Shown here: in pieces, positions 34,146 to 45,235 of the stretch
How the letters are laid out: the number at the start of each line of letters is the position of its first letter
Position numbering within the stretch: the first letter of the stretch is position 1
Assembly (NCBI GenBank): GCA_019055375.1
Contig: JAHQIW010005955.1
Location: 62,001-126,000, forward strand
Direction: 5' to 3'
Source: Parelaphostrongylus tenuis
Lineage: Eukaryota; Nematoda; Chromadorea; Rhabditida; Metastrongylidae
Length of the DNA: 64,000 nucleotides
Notes under the pieces: generated by a model
What the model was told of the DNA's origin: nothing
What the model saw: only the letters and a program-made list of their open reading frames with translations
The model's database searches: none
Translations under genes and position numbers: made by a program

Positions 34146-36411
34146 TGACTATTTTTCCAGTGACCGCAGTGGGTCCTCAATATGTACAAAATGGCTATTA
34201 GGTATTCTACATAGTGATTACGATAATTAGCGTGATTGGAAAGGCGTTCATCGTCGATCACTGCACAAGCAGTGAGTATACTTTCTTATGTACTTCATCT
34301 ATAACATCTTCGACATTTTCCATTGCTGAATTGGCTCCTAATTTGATTTACACTCTCTTCACAAATTTTCATTGCAATAATATCGGCTGGCGAGATAATG
34401 TACAGTTTCGCAAACCAGTTATGTTCATTTCTTATGACATGGAAGCTTAAGGCTCCTTACTAGCTGATGACGAAAAGGAGGGACACTGTCGCTGGTCAAA
34501 TACCATCCAAAGATTTCTCTCGTCACACAGCTTCTGTTATATATGAATACAAAATGAATCATACCTCTTCAACAAATCACCGCAAGTCAGGTGAGAGAAT
34601 TTCCTGACATTGCAATGACTAGCAGTCGAGCTTGTGGCTGGTAGAGTGATCAAACCTTTTCATTCGACAGCTTTTCATAGGTCTTGCTCAAGAACAAAAA
34701 TCATTTTAGTAGCCACAAGCTCGACTGCTTATCACTGCAATGTCAGGGAATTCTGTCACCCAACTTGCTGTTATTTACTATTCCGCGTCGATTACTATAT
34801 AGAGGAGTATATCCTCAGAGAATCGGCTGAACCGAAGGAGATTGTGTTACTGAAGAGTCATGGAGAACGAAGCAGGCGCTTGTCTAGCACATATCAGATT
34901 TCACAAATAGCTCAAAACATGTTATATCAATCTCAAACTATGAATACAAAGCTTTATTTCCTAACGAGGTGGCAGAATGTGTGGTATTTAACCAAGTACT
35001 AGGACATATGTTGAGCATCAGTGGCTAATTCAGTGAGTTTTCAGCAGTGAAGATTATCAAATACGTCAAGAAATCTGCGCTTATTTTCAATCAATTCCAC
35101 TGATCGGCTACTTATTCTCGTCATTTATGTTTTTAGTGTAGCATTGGACAGATTAATATCTTTACAAAAAGGCTAGTAAGCTTCTCTCTGATACGCTTGA
35201 TTTTACCACATGGTGCTAAGCTAATCAGATAAGTTTTAGCCACACCATACACAAGTTGTATGGGAAACGTTACATGACAGCAGGCATTCTGCCAGCCTTC
35301 TTATACGCGGCAGTCATGGTGACCTGGATGTTTGCTAAGCAAGCGGAGGCAGAGTGCGTTTCAATACTAATTTTCTTAAAAATACTGACTCGTTTTCAAT
35401 GATTCTCACCGGTATCATTTATACATCGTGCCCTACAAGAAAAAGTAGATAGCGAATAAGTCTTGGGAGTTGTGCGTTCTATTAAGACTTCAGCTTAACT
35501 GAGTTCAAGGCGGATTTGTGCTCATCAAATCAATTTTGTCGACGGGTGTTACTGGAACCGACCAATACGATTCTAATTAGGGGTCGGATAGGTCTCGATG
35601 GTACAGTGCTTAGCACGTGAACCTTTTAAAGATTTATGACGTGTTCCGTTCAACTGCACATCAAGTTTCAATATATGTTCGTATCTAAATACTGTTATGA
35701 TTGTGTTTCGCATCGCTCCATAATGTGGAATGGGAAAAAGCAGCTGATAAGAAATGGATACAGTACTTTTCGTGCTATCGAGAAATCCAAAAGAGTAGAA
35801 GAAATAAGGTGCTCATCTTGACGCTGGTGTTTTCGGGAATATTTTTCAAGCGAAAGCAAAGAAGGTTACATTTTCAAGTGTAAATTATACTAGACTAAAA
35901 TGGGTGGAAAAAAATATGGAGAAATCAGAAATTTGTACTTTTCTGTTGAGTGGTAATCAAATTGGAGTTTCACGAACGTCATCTGTGTCTTCAGAGCTCC
36001 GATGACTGACTAGCTATATGATGCGATAGCGAATGGCGTGATGTTCTTTGACATTCTGATTATTGCTTGTTATGCTTCCTTTACATGTCCTCTGAAGATA
36101 GTCCAAATAAGTGTGTTATCATAATATGTGAAAATATTTATCTCTTGGCAGCATCTGGATAGGACGTAACACTTCTACAAAGCATTTGAAGGGTCGTTTT
36201 TACAGGCACCCTAGATACGAAGCACATTCATCGATCACTAGTCGTCATCAGTTCAACAATGGTGTGTAGTTCGCTCACCACGATATTCACTGTTTTCATG
36301 TGTAATATCCTGCAGTCTAATATTGAGCGATTGCAAGTCGACATTCTAGCTGGAATTTTTGTGAATTCCCAATTTGCAACAAAGTTATTCGTTTTTGTAT
36401 GATGAAGCAAG
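34146..36411 (+). pseudogene. Srsx-class chemoreceptor pseudogene, copy A
   Basis: Relic of a nematode seven-transmembrane chemosensory receptor of the Srsx type. Exon 1 (34146 on) begins MTIFPV but carries an extra base and a TAG compared with copy B, wrecking TM1 (ISVIGKAFIV remains). A TM3-like stretch follows the acceptor near 35045. TM4 reads AGILPAFLYAAVMVTWMFAK (35281-35340). The best block is SLVVISSTMVCSSLTTIFTV, then LAGIFVNSQFATKLFVF (about 36220-36400), matching the Srsx TM6-TM7 consensus. The donor that is GTAAGT in copy B is GCAAGT here. Multiple stops and shifts exclude function. The same layout occurs at 61403-63727. Confidence 0.78.
34583..34767. mobile_element. Palindromic MITE inside Srsx copy A
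   Basis: The ~57 bp arms are near-perfect complements: the left begins CAAGTCAGGTGAGAGAATTT, and the right ends GGGAATTCTGTCACCCAACT plus TG. The arms share TGACATTGCAATGA-like and GCAGTCGAGCTTGTGGCT blocks. The centre is about 70 bp. The same element lies at the equivalent place in copy B (61901-62086), so it was inserted before the duplication. It lies between receptor exons. Confidence 0.8.
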
Positions 36412-36518
36412 TAGATTTAATTCTGCGGCTAGCGGTAGATAAAATTTGACATGGGCGAAATTGTATCCTTTTGTTGTTACTCTTGGAAGCTGTAGAGTTG
36501 CCATAGGTTTGAAAGCAG

Positions 36519-36522
<4 letters not shown>

Positions 36523-36566
<44 letters not shown>
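36523..36566 (+). repeat. (CT)n microsatellite
   Basis: About 22 CT dinucleotides, pure at the core, in the intron or flank after the last recognisable Srsx exon. The matching place in copy B (about 63842-63870) is a short, interrupted CT tract, so the array expanded in copy A or shrank in copy B. Confidence 0.9.
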
Positions 36567-36571
<5 letters not shown>

Positions 36572-36730
36572 CTTGTGTTTTTCTTTCTAAAAGTTGTCGA
36601 AAATCATAGAATTCCTGAGGATCAGTGTAAAAGAGATTTTGAAAAGAATCATTTCAAGAGTTTCACTTACCATGCAAGTACGAGGCGGTTGGGAATCGGA
36701 AGCTGTGACGTTGTTGGTGTGTGAAACAAG

Positions 36731-38494
36731 GCGCACCTTACCCTTAGGGTCGAGTCTGTGAGAATCGGCTGATTGGGCTAACACATTATGCACCTGAGCT
36801 CACCATATCCCAGAGAGACAAGATAGGCAATAAATAAGAAGTCAAAAAATGTGATCTTAATTATCGCCGTAGCTTAACAGAACCTAATGCCAACTCGTTC
36901 TTTCCTGATTATTGCTGATGGTAGTAATTGCTCTTAGAGGTTTCTATGACTATAACATGTCTGAGAGAATGCAGAGCAAGGGCTCTCATAGCGCATCGAG
37001 TCAAACATGAACGCTCGGAAAAGTTAATCTCCTTCTCGAAACTCCATTGAGGCAAAGACTTTTGCTGAAATATCGGTAAAACTGTGGTTTTATTACACAT
37101 CTCACCAACCTCAATAAGGATAAGCTTTAAGTAAAAGTTCGGACAAGTTTGAACTGTAAGGGAAAGAGAGAGGGAGAGAGAAAATAGATAATAAGTGGTC
37201 TATTCAATCTAATTGTCTCGATTTTTTCAGCAAGGAGTATCGCACTTAATTGAACGAAAAGCATTGTTACAACAAGTACAAAGGAATTTTTCGGGATCAA
37301 AAGTAGAACAAGAGTAGCCGTCGGTCCGGTATGCGGCCAACATCCAATACAGCGATCGCAAAGAACAGAACAATTCGGAAGACGAGATTCTAGAAGGATG
37401 AGATACTTTTTAGTCATTTAATTATGGGTTATTAAGACCTTATTATAGTACCTGAGCGCTGTCAAAATATCAATAAATATGTACAATACATGTATACGTA
37501 ACCATTTATTTGGATAGTTAACTGAGAAACGATGGACGATTCAAATACGAACCGATTGCATCATAGAAAATTCATCATGTTCTCTTCATTCTTTAAAGAT
37601 CTACAGCCTTTGTAGAGTTCAGTATAGCAATGTAATGCCATTCTTCCAAGTAATTTCGTAATTTCAGCAATTGCAAAATGGTTGGTCATTGACTATCAAC
37701 TTTTGAAGTAACGCAATTCTACACTACTTGCCGATTTCACTGTCAACGCTACTCAGCGATGTTAATAACATTATACAAACATCAGTTCTTTTCTGTTAGA
37801 TGGCGACAAATGAATATTTGACCCAATTTGCTGGACAAAAACAGTATACAACAGTGTTATAAAGCCCAAATCTCTGGCTAACGCGGCGCATAGTCACTTT
37901 CGAAAACACCCTTTGAGAACACTGTAGCACCCAGAATAAAATCATGCTTCACACGTGTCATGCGCTTTTTTCATTTTGTTTATACTTCGCTAGATGAAAC
38001 TTCTTTCTTAGGCAACTAATAATCCTTCGATAGCAGAAGTACTAGAAAGCCAAAAATGTGCTTTCTTCTTGAGAAAGCCGTTCTAATTGCTCTGTAACAC
38101 GAATAAAGCATTTGTGTTACACACGGCTATTCCTCCGGTCAGAGCTCTTTCTTTAGACTATTAACAATCATTCGATAACTTAAGACTCAACGATCTCTTT
38201 CTGAAAACAGATTTCTTTGTTGTGCAGCAGGTAAAATAAGAATGATCTATATACGCTAGAATGTGCTTTTTGGCTGATTTATGGGCTCGGCGACGTTCGT
38301 TCGATCGGTCGATCGATGATCTGATGTGTTAAACATGCGGATCGCAAATGTTTTATTTTCCAATTGGGATTTTTTTACCGCTTTAAGAGAATCTTCACGT
38401 AGAAACGTATGTTTCTGATACTAAAAGATTTTGTCTAATCGTTCATATACTATTGAGACTTCCTTTGGATTATCGCTTGAGAAAAATGAAAGCG
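36731..38494. repeat. Intergenic with satellite-like units (about 37830-38300)
   Basis: No gene seen. From 37.83 kb, units resembling those at 1.58-2.11 kb recur: 'ctgtagcacccagaataaa', 'ctctgtaacacgaataaag', CGCTAGATGAAACTTC and 'ctattaacaatcattcgata'. The period is about 150-170 bp. It adjoins the 3' end of the RTE-2 copy. Confidence 0.4.
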
Positions 38495-40690
38495 CTACAG
38501 GGAAAGCTCATCCGGTTTCGCTATAGATGTATAAACCTTTGGGCCACGTAGATGGGATAGATTCCAAAGATGTGAGCTACGCAAGCCGGCTAGATGTTGT
38601 GTGTGTTGACTGAATTTGAGAAGACACTGTTCAAGCGCTCTGTGGGTTGTTCGTAGCAATCCCGACGTGGTCGAAGTATCACCCCACGTCTCAGCTGCAT
38701 AGCAGAGGGCCCCGATGACCGTGAACGAAAGGGTGAGCACGGAGTTTTGGGTTAGCTGGTCGGTGGTTTTTCTGACAGGTCCGAATGCGGCCCATGCTGC
38801 TCTCCTTCTTCTATGTAGTTCCTCCTTCATGTTGTTTTTCATGTTCAGTTAAAGCCAAGGTACACATACAAGGTGGTTTCTGCAACAAAAGAATCGTCCG
38901 TTTCGTCGTGATCACTACTGCACCATGGATTATTCATGAGCTGGGTCTTTGTTCAATTGATACGTACCCCGATCTTCTTTCCAGCTTCGTTCAATTCCTT
39001 AAACAACGTCTCTGGTTCATTGGTTCTTTTTGGAAAGATGACGATGTCGTCTGCAAAACGAAAATGTGAGAGGAATTTTCCATCATCAGGAATGCCGTTC
39101 TCGTCCCAACTGAGTGACTTCAATATCCACTGCAATGCGGCGGTGAACAGCTTTGGTGATTTCGTATCGCTCTGACGAATTCCTTTACCAATGGGTATAG
39201 TTAGAAGTCAATGAAAGAGCTGTAATTTTGTAGTGCTGTTTCGACAGCAGTTCGGCAAAGTTCTTACAGGGACGGTTCCACTTCATGGTCGGCAAGCTTG
39301 ACAGGACTGCGTTCGTTTCAAGCTATCAAACGCTTTTTCATAGTCGACAAAAGTCGAAGCACGCGATACTCGCGACATACGTCAGCGATCCGTTATACGG
39401 TATGGATTGGTCCGTGCAGCAGAATCCCTCACGGAAATCTGCTTGTTCAACTGGCTGTGCCTATCCGAAATCGTCTATATGCGCAAAAGGACGTTTTTCT
39501 GAAGTGGTAGAGTACTTTCAAGAAGCCAATTGGACTATACTTGCAAAAGACCCTTCGGTCACCTTTTTTATGGAGCATGATTGTGTGAAACGTCCTACAT
39601 TGGTCTGGAATTATCTTTCCGAAGGTATCATGTCATATGTGTAGCGAGTAGTGCATGTAGATTGTGGTCTTTAACTCTCAGAAAGTTGGTGGTGATGTTA
39701 TGGAGTCCTGAGTTATGCCTTTCTTCATGCTTTCTATGGCAAGTCTATGTAGATGCGGTTTGAAGTTCTTATTTGAGTTAGTGAAGCAGTCTCGGCTCAA
39801 CTTTTATGTCCTTCAATGAGCAACTCCTAATCTTCTGTCAGATTTTTCCCCTATCTGCTAGTTATGTTTAGGCAGGATGTCGTTTAGAATGTCTTCACAG
39901 TAACCTGCTTGACAAATCCTTTCCATCGATGACATGTCTTCGTTTCCAGCATACGAGTGAAACGAATCTTTGCGCGAGAAAGGCGGTGATCGCACCCCTT
40001 ACAGAATGATATGAGTACGGATGTGCCAATATTTTCTCTTTGTGAGTATATGGTCAATCACCGCATTTGTCGCACCATTGCGTGACTCTCATATCCAGCA
40101 GCGGTGCTCTATTTTGAAAAAGTAATTTTCCGTAGAAGGGACGTGGTGGAGACAAAAAACCTTTAAAACGATATCCATTCTCGTTCCGTTCTCGTAATCT
40201 AAGTTTCTTGATCGTGTATCCATCTTCATTGACTTTCCCTATTCTGGTAGTGAAATTTCCCACAATGAATTTGTAGTTTGACTCATCATGGCAGATAACT
40301 TCCCCCAACTGATAATAGAGCGCATCCAATTCCTGTTCATCAGCTGTATCGGCTGACGAATAGCAATTGATGACAGTGATCTTCTTGTGACCCGTTAGCT
40401 GAAGTTGAAGGACGGCCATGTGAGAGGAAAGGGGTCATGTACGAATCGACGTTCTGGTCAATGGACGACTGGACACGAAGCCTAAGCCACCTGCGTTTTG
40501 TGACCGGGCCTATTCTCTGCGAATGACAAGAGTCCCGTTGTTTAGTTGACCTATGTCGGTCTTCTTGTATTTCGTTTTCTTTTTACGGCCATCACATGGA
40601 ATTTCATGTGACTTGCAGCTTCAAGAAGGCCTGAAGATCGGTGTCAAAGGGGAGTGTTCCTGCATTGAACGTGTAAAGTAGGAAGTAATC
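38495..40690 (-). pseudogene. RTE-2 endonuclease/reverse transcriptase, longest copy (dead)
   Basis: The minus strand starts with YTFNAGTLPFDTDLQAF near 40.69 kb. The endonuclease has ITVINCYSSADTADEQELDA and FIVGNFTTRIGKVNED, where Asp is replaced by Asn-Phe-Thr at the usual GDFNA site. The RT has LSHFRFADDIVIFPKRTNE, with its Asp pair at 39046-39057, followed by LNEAGKKIGVRIN. An open C-terminal part runs MKEELHRRRRAAWAAFGPVR and LCYAAETW to 38495. A middle segment is scrambled by frameshifts (39.15-40.0 kb). The family differs clearly from RTE-1 in sequence (LHRRRRAAWAAF against LSRRKRAAWRTF). About 2.2 kb long, lacking the last ~150 residues. Confidence 0.8.
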
Positions 40691-41099
40691 AGCACGGCGT
40701 GTTGTTTGAGTGTTCATCAGATCCGATTGCAAGGGATGGCCTACTGCTGGTCGTGCAATATGATATTCTTTGAATTACTGACATAACCTTGCAAAGGCGT
40801 TTCCAGGCTTTATAATGTTGTTCTGAGGAATACCATTGCATTTGAATACAACAGCCATTCGTACATCATCAGGAACTTAATTTGCTCGCTTGTTAACTTT
40901 ATTCCGAAATAAATAGATAATTTATGCGCCAATCAACGCGGGAGAAGACGGGCTCCCAAATGAGTTCAAAAACACAAAAAATGGTCGATACGTTAAAAAG
41001 TTATAAGCATTTTCTCGAAACTTTTTCTCCAGCCTATGACTTTTCCAGCGATGAGAGGTAGAACTAGCTGCTTACACAAAATGTAGCTTGATGATCGAT
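40691..41099. other. Spacer, no supported feature
   Basis: May include degraded 5' UTR of the RTE-2 copy; nothing specific seen. Confidence 0.3.
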
Positions 41100-42150
41100 T
41101 GTCTATCATAACCTAATATCAAACGGCGAGTATCAATAATGCATAATAAGCGATTTCCTTAGAATCCACTCAATAAAATTATATGTGCGTGATTAATACC
41201 GTTTTGATATTCCACCCTACTGTGATTAATGCTGCTTGAAAATTGTGTATCGCTACGAATACTGATTGCCTCTTACCAGCGACCAAACTTCGAAGGATTT
41301 TGGGAAATAGCGCTGCATCAGAGACAGATTCTGACCTGGGGGTCCCGTATATAAGCTTGAGCGGAATCATCACAAGCGATTCCGTCAGCGCTGTTTCCAC
41401 GCTTACTGACACTTAGATCCTTTTCTTCTTTGTTCCTTCTATTTCTTTGGATGAATTACTCATATAAGCCGTGTTTGACACTCAGACACGAACGTGTAAG
41501 TCAAATACTAAGAGTATAAAGGTTCCCTCCGCGGTCGGTAAACTAGTACCAAACAGGTCTCAAACTGTTTGGGAGGATAAGCAGCACTGACTCGGTTCAG
41601 ACCGCGAGTCATTGTAGAGGCCAGATATGCATTCGATCACCTCAAAACGATGTTAAAAATGGAAAGACGAATGCGTGGCGCATCTCACAGGGATTGATCA
41701 ACGCTGAGAGCTCCATCCTTTTATCCCTTATGTTAGAGTGATGATGACTTTCTAAAAGTATTTTAAGACACAACCTTAGTGGTCCACTGGACTACAGCGG
41801 ATCGTGGTCTCTCAATTTTAAAATGTGGTGCTACGTGTGAAAAAATAATGAGTTTGTTACCACAAAAAATTATCAAAATGAGAATGACTTTCAAAATTTC
41901 ATTTGGATGTTTAGTTGAGTGTAAGCAAATACCAAGAAAACGTCATCTACCAGTTGGAATTCAACTTCAGTTTATTACTCTTTTCTCCATTTCAAAAGAG
42001 CTGGTAAAAATCCATGCTCGCACATTAGAAATTTTGATGCATTCACAAAATTTCGAATAAGAGGTTTCATCAAATTGCTAACTTCTCAGTTGATCATACA
42101 AATATCCTAACCGTGATTTACAATACTTCGTGGTCGTATTTTCTGTGAGA
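41100..42150 (+). repeat. 1.7 kb dispersed repeat, copy B (inverted relative to copy A)
   Basis: Runs colinear with copy A (19590-21310) in the opposite orientation. It starts with AATGCATAATAAGCGATTTC, continues through GGGTCCCGTATATAAGCTTG and CTTTGTTCCTTCTATTTCTT, a SINE body, and ACAACCTTAGTGGTCCACTG, and ends in the TCCTAACCGTGATTTACAAT region. It has a ~110 bp stretch (about 41215-41325) absent from copy A and lacks about 650 bp present there. No coding region is evident. Confidence 0.65.
41527..41733 (+). repeat. tRNA-derived SINE, copy 3 (headless)
   Basis: Body and tail of the SINE at 17088-17393, with GGATAAGCAGCACTGACTCG, GAGGCCAGATATGCATTCG and a final CATCCTTTTATCCCTTA. The tRNA-like head with the A- and B-boxes is missing, so it has no internal polymerase III promoter. 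Nested inside the 1.7 kb repeat. Confidence 0.72.
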
Positions 42151-43561
42151 TTTTGTAATCTAGATAACAAATGAATGATTTGTGTATAGTCGGTTCATAT
42201 CAAGGCGATGTGATCTGCGTGCTCGACATATAGTCGTCCGTCTAACGCATTTTCCGCTTTTCAAAGTATTGTACCTAAGCAATCGCTACGTCATTTCGTT
42301 GTTGATGATCCCACATTTTTCCATCCCACTTTTTGAATTATACATCTTGTAATTGTAACGAATTTTGAATAAGAAAAAATCAACTAATTTCAAAACATTG
42401 CAAATGCTTAAAAAATCACCTACAGAGTTGCGAACTATTACAGGATTCCAATTCCAAGACCGGAAGCACATGCAAAGCCTATGATGCCCTCCAAATATTC
42501 AGAGCCTTTGTCTAGGTAGGTTCGGCAGTCAATGTGACATCCAATTGTCATCATTTCTTAGCCAACAGGATAAATGGCCTCTATTCGTAGACAGTTCAAA
42601 TTATATAAAAGCCTCCACAAAGATATTGTGAGCAAATCATGTGCTCATTTGTGCCATCCTTTAACAATTGAAGTGAAGTATCTTTACAGAAAAGTCCGTA
42701 TTACAGATATTTGAGGCTATGTTCTGATAATGTTCGGAACATTTGAAGTTTATTTAGAAGTTCATTTAGGGTTCAGTCAAGATCTTGTCTTCATCAAAAA
42801 CAGAGCTTTACAGATGTGTCTGGCTTCCCAGCTGCTATGAATGGCCTTGGTTTAGTCTTCGACTAAGAAACAGTGATATGCACTGAAAAAACATGCACTT
42901 TTCAAGTGCAGAAGAGATGTTTCAGTATATGTCATCTTTGAAATTGAAAGAGTAAACGGCTAAGCATATAGCGTTTGATGTTCAAAATCTTAGGTGTGCA
43001 CATTGTTGTGTCCGACTCCATTAAGACGAGCAAGTGCTTAAGTGCATATTTCGGGAGTACAAACACCCACATTTTTGCCCTACGGCACATTTATGGTAAC
43101 GATTTGTTCATTCCGAATCGATGAAAGGCCAACTAGATGTCTAAGTTGTACTTCTTTTGTGTATTCCAAAGCATCTATAACCACTGCAACATGAGATCTC
43201 GTTCGACTTTGGAAATGTATGAAAGCTGGAAGAAAAAACAAATGAGTAGTTACTACACTGTGTCTGTGACAAGGAGAACAAGAACGTTGTTTGTGGAATC
43301 TACACGAAACAAGAATCGGATGGTGCTGAGATTTCGTTTAGATGCGGTGGTTAAATGATGTCGCTCAACTTAGCTACAAACCAGTTGAGGCCAGTCGGGG
43401 CTGCGACATGGCACCCATTCTGTACGTAAAACGAACAATCACATCACTCCACGATGCAGTAGATATTATAGTTGAAGAAGTATTCCGCATGTGTCATTGC
43501 ACACTATGCCATCACCACATCCTTCCCCTCTTTGCTACAATGTAGGGCTTAATGTGGGGCG
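42151..43561. other. Intergenic, no supported gene
   Basis: Frames at 43137-43358 and 43342-43545 lack motifs. A slightly GC-richer part from 43.34 kb leads into the hammerhead at 43562 and may belong to the same element. Confidence 0.35.
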
Positions 43562-43612
43562 GGGGTCACTGACGAGGAGGACGAAACCTCCGAAACACCG
43601 GTGCATGGCCCT
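43562..43612 (+). ncRNA. Hammerhead ribozyme with long stem II
   Basis: Stem I 5' strand is GGGGUCA and the core is CUGACGA. Stem II is five perfect pairs, GGAGG with CCUCC, around loop ACGAAA. The second core is GAA, stem III is ACACCGGUGC, the cleavage A follows, and the stem I 3' strand is UGGCCCU (seven pairs including U-G and G-U). The one flaw is C where U16.1 should be, giving an A-C mismatch at the base of stem III, which would be expected to impair cleavage. CACCGGUG is self-complementary, again allowing dimers. It has no palindromic partner nearby and its flanks differ from the 7 kb family, so it may be a second hammerhead-bearing repeat family. Confidence 0.7.
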
Positions 43613-44269
43613 GGCGTACCAACCTCGTTTAGGCTAAAAAACATTCATTTTTTTGGAATTATTTCGTATGAGTTGATAGACAAGTGAGTGATCTTCAGGA
43701 ACAACTTTCAGTATTGATGACCTGGGCCAGGTGCATCAAGTCAAGACGACTAACGAACTATACATTGGTGCAAAATTATGATATTGAGAACTATTTCAGT
43801 AGAGCGGAAAAGCGAAACTGCCTGCTGTTTGGCACTCATACGAGACTCTTTCGTAAATCCAACCACTAGTCAAGTCTTAGCAAAACATGCTGATTTCAGC
43901 GGCAAAAGATTTAGCTACCAAACACCTTCTGCATCCCTTTCATAACCGAGCAGATCAAACTTTCTATCGACTAGTTCAAGAATGATCAATTCTAGCTATA
44001 TTGCACATCGAAATTCTCCAATGTTCAGTAAATTGATTCATATCAAAAACGAAGTCCCGCTTAAATAGGAAGATGAGATGATACAAAGTCAAGCTATTGA
44101 TGTATCAGACAACAGCGACACTACGAAGCAGCACCGGAAGCCAATTCTGATTACTACGAATTCGTAGCCACTCGATAGCATAGGTCCAGAGGAAATGAGG
44201 CTTATTCAAACGATGATTCCGTTTATCTTCACTTCCTCTCAAAACGTAATAAGTATTGCTATAAAACGT
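43613..44269. other. Spacer, no supported feature
   Basis: Nothing recognised; the last ~100 bp may be very degraded RTE-1 sequence. Confidence 0.3.
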
Positions 44270-44645
44270 TGTTCGGCCTGTGTTAAGACAGAAAGGTGGT
44301 CGCGGTCGGACGTCCTTCGTTTTCTTCACTACATTCCCAATGCCTGTAAACGCTTCATAAGCCGCTCACTACCTTTTGCTCAACTCTGGAGCTAGGTCAT
44401 TCATCATGCTGTCTTCGCGACCTTAAATAGACGTAACCAAAGCATTGGAAGACATGTATTTAGTTGAACCTGAATGGGGCTTACAAAACCCATCCTTTCC
44501 TTACATACATAGTTATTGTAAGATTTTGTAAGCGACAAATATTTCCACGGGAGCTGTCTAAATCGGTTAATATTTGTTCTTCCCCGTTGATCTATGGTGT
44601 TATAAGAACATAAAGGTATCATTAGCAAATAAAAATTGGTTCCAT
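44270..44645 (-). pseudogene. RTE-1 reverse transcriptase fragment, old copy
   Basis: Aligns by eye with the part of RTE-1 copy A around 11.98-12.3 kb. Shared words on plus are GCTCAACTCTGGAGCTAGGT, CATTCATCATG and CACTACAT, with many substitutions between. On minus, CKERMGFVSP corresponds to the intact MFMRNGWVSN region. It is far more diverged than copies A-C, so it is an older insertion. The palm Asp pair lies at or beyond the fragment edge and is not readable. Confidence 0.7.
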
Positions 44646-44999
44646 TGCCACTCTCTGATTTCACTCCCATATTCTTCCATTCGGGGGTGCCTAGGGCGAG
44701 TGCTTGTGATACTGGTCACGGCGTGCGGGGGCTAAGCCCTTCCCCCAACACTCCTCGACAATCATTAGTCCTAAGGAACTCCACAGCCATGCTACCCTCG
44801 AGATACAAGGAGATACTCGACCAAACCGATTAATTTTTAAAGAAAGAAAAGTAAGCAGATAAATACAAGGCTGTGAAACAAAAGTGAAAAGAAGTTGAAA
44901 AGTTGCACATTGTGGACGACACATGCAGGATGATAAAAATGGGGAACGCTAAATGGATTTCAATATGCTGACGGATATTTTTGAGTCATGCGTTGTGGT
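44646..44999. other. Spacer with a short GC-rich block (44680-44830)
   Basis: The block contains a self-complementary GGGGGCTAAGCCCTTCCCCC. It looks like part of a repeat or element UTR fused to the RTE-1 fragment, but I cannot name it. Confidence 0.3.
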
Positions 45000-45019
45000 G
45001 TGCTATGGGAATTTATAGA

Positions 45020-45062
45020 GTGCAATACTCGTATATCAGCCTTGGAGCCTCATCAGTTGCAC
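45020..45062 (-). ncRNA. Hammerhead ribozyme with alternative stems
   Basis: On minus: stem I 5' strand GUGCAA, core CUGAUGA, stem II GGCU-CCAA-GGCU (two Watson-Crick and two G-U pairs), second core GAU (GAA expected), stem III AUACGAGU, cleavage A, stem I 3' strand UUGCAC. Stem I is six perfect pairs but entirely different from the GCCCGA/UCGGGC of the 7 kb copies, a clear compensatory change. Length is 43 nt, identical to the 7 kb copies. The A14-to-U change in the core would be expected to reduce or abolish cleavage. Confidence 0.65.
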
Positions 45063-45087
45063 AGTGCCTTTTCTTCAGTGAAGGTCC

Positions 45088-45130
45088 GTGCAACTAACGA
45101 AGCCGCAAGGACAAAACTCGTATATTGCAC
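45088..45130 (+). ncRNA. Hammerhead ribozyme, decayed mirror copy
   Basis: Plus strand: stem I GUGCAA with UUGCAC (perfect), core CUAACGA (G5 changed to A), stem II AGCC-GCAA-GGAC (two inner pairs, GNRA loop kept), second core AAA (G12 changed), stem III ACUCGUAU, cleavage A. Same 43 nt frame as its partner at 45020. Both core positions that are changed are normally invariant, so it is probably inactive. Confidence 0.5.
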
Positions 45131-45235
45131 TGCAGTGCAGTGCTTATAACAGATCAATGCATGGTGCAATAATAACTATCACGTATATTGAAGTTTGAGC
45201 GTGGTTTCAGAAAACACTTGATGTAAGGTATGCAA

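Larger units (their letters stand above)
33440..36730 (+). repeat. Srsx-bearing duplicated segment, copy A
   Basis: About 3.3 kb that matches, in the same orientation and order, 55671-55750 plus 60616-64000 (window end). Matching landmarks are AGGCTACGGCGAGTGTG (33448), CACATTTCGTGGCTAGTGAG (33537), a receptor first exon (34146), a palindromic MITE (34583), receptor TM3, TM4 and TM6-7 exons, a CT-rich tract and GTTGTCGAAAATCATAGAAT (36593). Copy A is uninterrupted at the point where copy B carries the 4.9 kb BEL/Pao-type insertion, so it shows the pre-insertion arrangement. Confidence 0.85.
45000..45235. mobile_element. Compact hammerhead palindrome
   Basis: Two hammerheads face outward, minus at 45020-45062 and plus at 45088-45130, separated by only 25 bp. 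The right flank (TTATAACAGATCAATGCATG, then GAAGTTTGAGCGTGGTTTCA and GAAAACACTTGATG) matches the flank after the 7.34 kb ribozyme (TATAAGTCAGC, ATGCATGGC, GAGCTGTGGTCTTAAGAAAA). It is therefore the same family despite quite different ribozyme stems. The 112 bp centre of the 7 kb element is absent. Confidence 0.7.

Noticed and set aside
34455..34480. CUGAUGACGAAAAG (and CUGACGACGAAAAA near 61790)
   Set aside because: The core words are adjacent with no room for stem II, and there is no stem I complement. This is a chance match shared by the two duplicated segments.
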